35,880 nt of DNA from Mycolicibacter heraklionensis (GTDB lineage Bacteria; Actinomycetota; Actinomycetes; Mycobacteriales; Mycobacteriaceae), in assembly GCA_001673575.1 (NCBI GenBank), contig LZME01000103.1, positions 1-35,880 on the forward strand, in the 5' to 3' direction. Numbering within the stretch: the first letter of the stretch is position 1; each line of letters starts with the position of its first letter. Shown here one piece after another: positions 34,675-35,880 of this stretch. The translations under genes and the position numbers were made by a program. Below the pieces are notes generated by a model. The model did no database searches, was not told the origin of the DNA, and saw nothing but the letters and a program-made list of their open reading frames with translations.

Positions 34675-35124
34675 TCATCGCCGACGGCGCAGGCTGTGCG
34701 TCACTACCCGGAAGGTCCCACGCAGCGCGTAGACCGCGGACACGATGCACGCGAGGATCAGCACGACGAACATCGGCAGCCAATTGCCGCGGTCATGGTT
34801 GATGTGCCACCAGACATAGGTGAACAGCACCGAGGAGACGAAGAAAACCACGTCGCGCCAGTTGCCCTTGTACGACAGCGCCGCCTCGCGCAGCGCCCTG
34901 GTGCGATCGGAGGCCGCGACCAAGTCGTCGATGCGCTCGTCGATGGTGCGCTGCAAATCCGCTCGCCGCTGGGCCTGCTCGGCGGGTAGCCGATCGAGCA
35001 GGTCAAGGTCCTGTTTGATCAGCGCGCGGACATCCGGACCTTTGAGCTGCCCGGCCGCCGCCGTCAGCAGGGCTCCGCCGAAGATGGGTGCCGCGCCCAG
35101 CGCCGCACTCAGCAGTGAGGGCAT
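34675..35124 (-). CDS. small membrane protein of unknown function
   Basis: A 149-aa protein not recognised as a named family. An N-terminal hydrophobic stretch (about 5-25) is followed by a charged helical region (about 35-85, LKGPDVRALIKQDLDLLDRL, RRADLQRTIDERIDDLVAAS) that may form a coiled coil. Two membrane segments come next (about 90-108, VVFFVSSVLFTYVWWHI, and 115-133, MFVVLILACIVSAVYAL), and a basic tail RRRR. ATG 35124 has AAGGA about eleven bases upstream. It stops ten bases before the acyl-CoA ligase gene, so the two are probably co-transcribed. Confidence 0.65.
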   Translation of the reverse strand: MPSLLSAALGAAPIFGGALLTAAAGQLKGPDVRALIKQDLDLLDRLPAEQAQRRADLQRTIDERIDDLVAASDRTRALREAALSYKGNWRDVVFFVSSVLFTYVWWHINHDRGNWLPMFVVLILACIVSAVYALRGTFRVVTHSLRRRR

Positions 35125-35169
35125 CGTCGTGCCGTTCCTTTCCCGTTACTTCTCGGCCACCCTACGACC

Positions 35170-35598
35170 TCAACCGAGACTTACCGTGCCATCGGGAGCG
35201 ATCCGCCAGCCGGGGTTGTGGGCGATCTCCCAGATCAGCCCGTTGGGATCTTGGACGTGGGCGTGGAACACGCCACCGAATTGGCCAGGTTGCGGAGGCT
35301 TGATCACGGTGCCACCCGCGGCGGCCATGGCGTCGGCGAGTGCGATGACGGCCTCGGGGCCGTCGACGTTGTGCGCGGCGGTGACTCCGGAGACCCGGGA
35401 ATGATCGCCGGGCAGCGCCAGGTCTTGGTTGAACTTGTCGGCATCGAAGAAGCCCAGCACCTGGCCTGGCGCCGTCTGATAGAAGACGATCTCGCCCTCG
35501 ACGTCTAGCAGGGACCGCCAGCCCAGTGCGCCGTAGAAGTTCCTGGTCGCGTCCAGATCGGTGGCCGCGACGGTGACGAAGTGCACCTGTTGCTCCAT
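35170..35598 (-). CDS. VOC-family (glyoxalase/dioxygenase fold) protein
   Basis: A 142-aa single VOC-fold protein. The first beta-alpha-beta unit is VHFVTVAATDLDATRNFYGALGW and the second contains GGVFHAHVQDPNGLIWEIAHNP, where the Asp-Pro-Asn-Gly and Glu pattern is typical and the histidines and glutamate could bind metal. VOC proteins include glyoxalases, dioxygenases and resistance proteins, and the role here is not known. ATG 35598 follows TAGGCT by seven bases. It is divergent from the DUF222 gene with 58 bp between the starts. Confidence 0.85.
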   Translation of the reverse strand: MEQQVHFVTVAATDLDATRNFYGALGWRSLLDVEGEIVFYQTAPGQVLGFFDADKFNQDLALPGDHSRVSGVTAAHNVDGPEAVIALADAMAAAGGTVIKPPQPGQFGGVFHAHVQDPNGLIWEIAHNPGWRIAPDGTVSLG

Positions 35599-35605
35599 GC
35601 GGCCG

Positions 35606-35611
35606 AGCCTA
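35606..35611 (-). promoter_or_regulatory. predicted -10 box for the VOC gene
   Basis: TAGGCT on the minus strand, seven bases before ATG 35598. Same hexamer and spacing as at ftsK. Confidence 0.5.
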
Positions 35612-35643
35612 GAGTGGCGCAGCATTGTGTCAGACCCCCTCGC

Positions 35644-35649
35644 TAAAAT
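35644..35649 (+). promoter_or_regulatory. predicted -10 box for the DUF222 gene
   Basis: TAAAAT, a near-consensus box, is followed by seven bases and ATG 35657, suggesting a leaderless transcript. Confidence 0.55.
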
Positions 35650-35656
35650 CGCACAC

Positions 35657-35880
35657 ATGTTCGATGCGAGCGGGCTGGAGCCGGAGACGTTGGCGGAGGT
35701 CGACGACAAGGCCTTGGTGGCGGCCATCGCCGGGTGGGCCCGGGTGGAGGCCGCCGCCTCGGCGCGCCGCCTGGCGGTGATCGGCGAATTGGTGGCACGG
35801 CGTACCCGCGGGGTCGATGCGGTGAACCGGTCGCGCTGGTCCTGTGACTACTGGGATGCCGCGGCCTCCGAAGTCGCCGC
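35657..35880 (+). CDS. DUF222 / 13E12-repeat family protein, N-terminal part
   Basis: The first 74 codons of a gene that continues past the window edge. The sequence MFDASGLEPETLAEV, IAGWARVEAAASARRLAVI and GELVARRTR matches the N-terminus of mycobacterial DUF222/13E12-repeat proteins, which usually end in an HNH nuclease domain; that part is not in view. These genes occur in many copies in mycobacteria, and in M. tuberculosis one copy is the insertion site of the phiRv1 prophage. The start is ATG 35657, seven bases after TAAAAT. Whether this copy is complete cannot be seen. Confidence 0.82.
   Translation, partial: MFDASGLEPETLAEVDDKALVAAIAGWARVEAAASARRLAVIGELVARRTRGVDAVNRSRWSCDYWDAAASEVA

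Overview
The window is high-GC actinobacterial DNA and almost certainly comes from a mycobacterium other than M. tuberculosis. The gene order on the left (clgR, pgsA, argA, ftsK, an ABM-fold protein, an SDR, a methyltransferase, RNase J, dapA, thyX) and in the middle (dfrA, thyA, dienelactone hydrolase, SDR) follows M. tuberculosis Rv2745c-Rv2754c and Rv2763c-Rv2766c as I remember them. Mycobacterial habits recur: GTG starts, 4-bp stop/start overlaps, a WS/DGAT acyltransferase, a PknH-type sensor lipoprotein, and a DUF222/13E12 gene at the right edge. Many starts lie 6-7 bases after a TANNNT box, as in leaderless transcripts.

Layout. 30-8510: regulator and membrane-lipid genes (clgR, pgsA), argA, a DUF421 membrane protein, a wax ester synthase/diacylglycerol acyltransferase, the FtsK translocase, and a three-gene plus-strand operon (ABM protein, mycofactocin-type SDR, TIGR00027-type methyltransferase). 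8521-11892 (minus): RNase J, dapA, thyX. 11924-20910: an accessory block of two divergent, translationally coupled operons. The minus operon encodes a 221-aa helical plus beta-sandwich protein and a polyprenyl diphosphate synthase. The plus operon encodes a Cys-rich 465-aa protein, a 169-aa helical plus beta-sandwich protein, a class III cyclase/AAA+ ATPase and a phytoene-desaturase-like flavoprotein. 20914-23788: a sensor lipoprotein, a DoxX-like protein and an AlkZ/YcaQ-like protein. 23776-25909: dfrA-thyA and a dienelactone hydrolase.

25906-31837 (minus): a TetR regulator followed by SDR, acyl-CoA dehydrogenase, SDR, APH-fold kinase and an MHS transporter. An acyl-CoA ligase lies further upstream. 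This set resembles pathways that activate, phosphorylate and eliminate 4-hydroxyacyl-CoAs (levulinate Lva pathway, ACAD10/11). RmuC, a small membrane protein, a VOC protein and the start of a DUF222 protein complete the window.

The two most interesting parts are the divergent isoprenoid/cyclase block, in which four of six proteins have no clear assigned role, and the kinase/acyl-CoA dehydrogenase operon. All functional statements rest on motif reading and remembered family knowledge. No database search was run.
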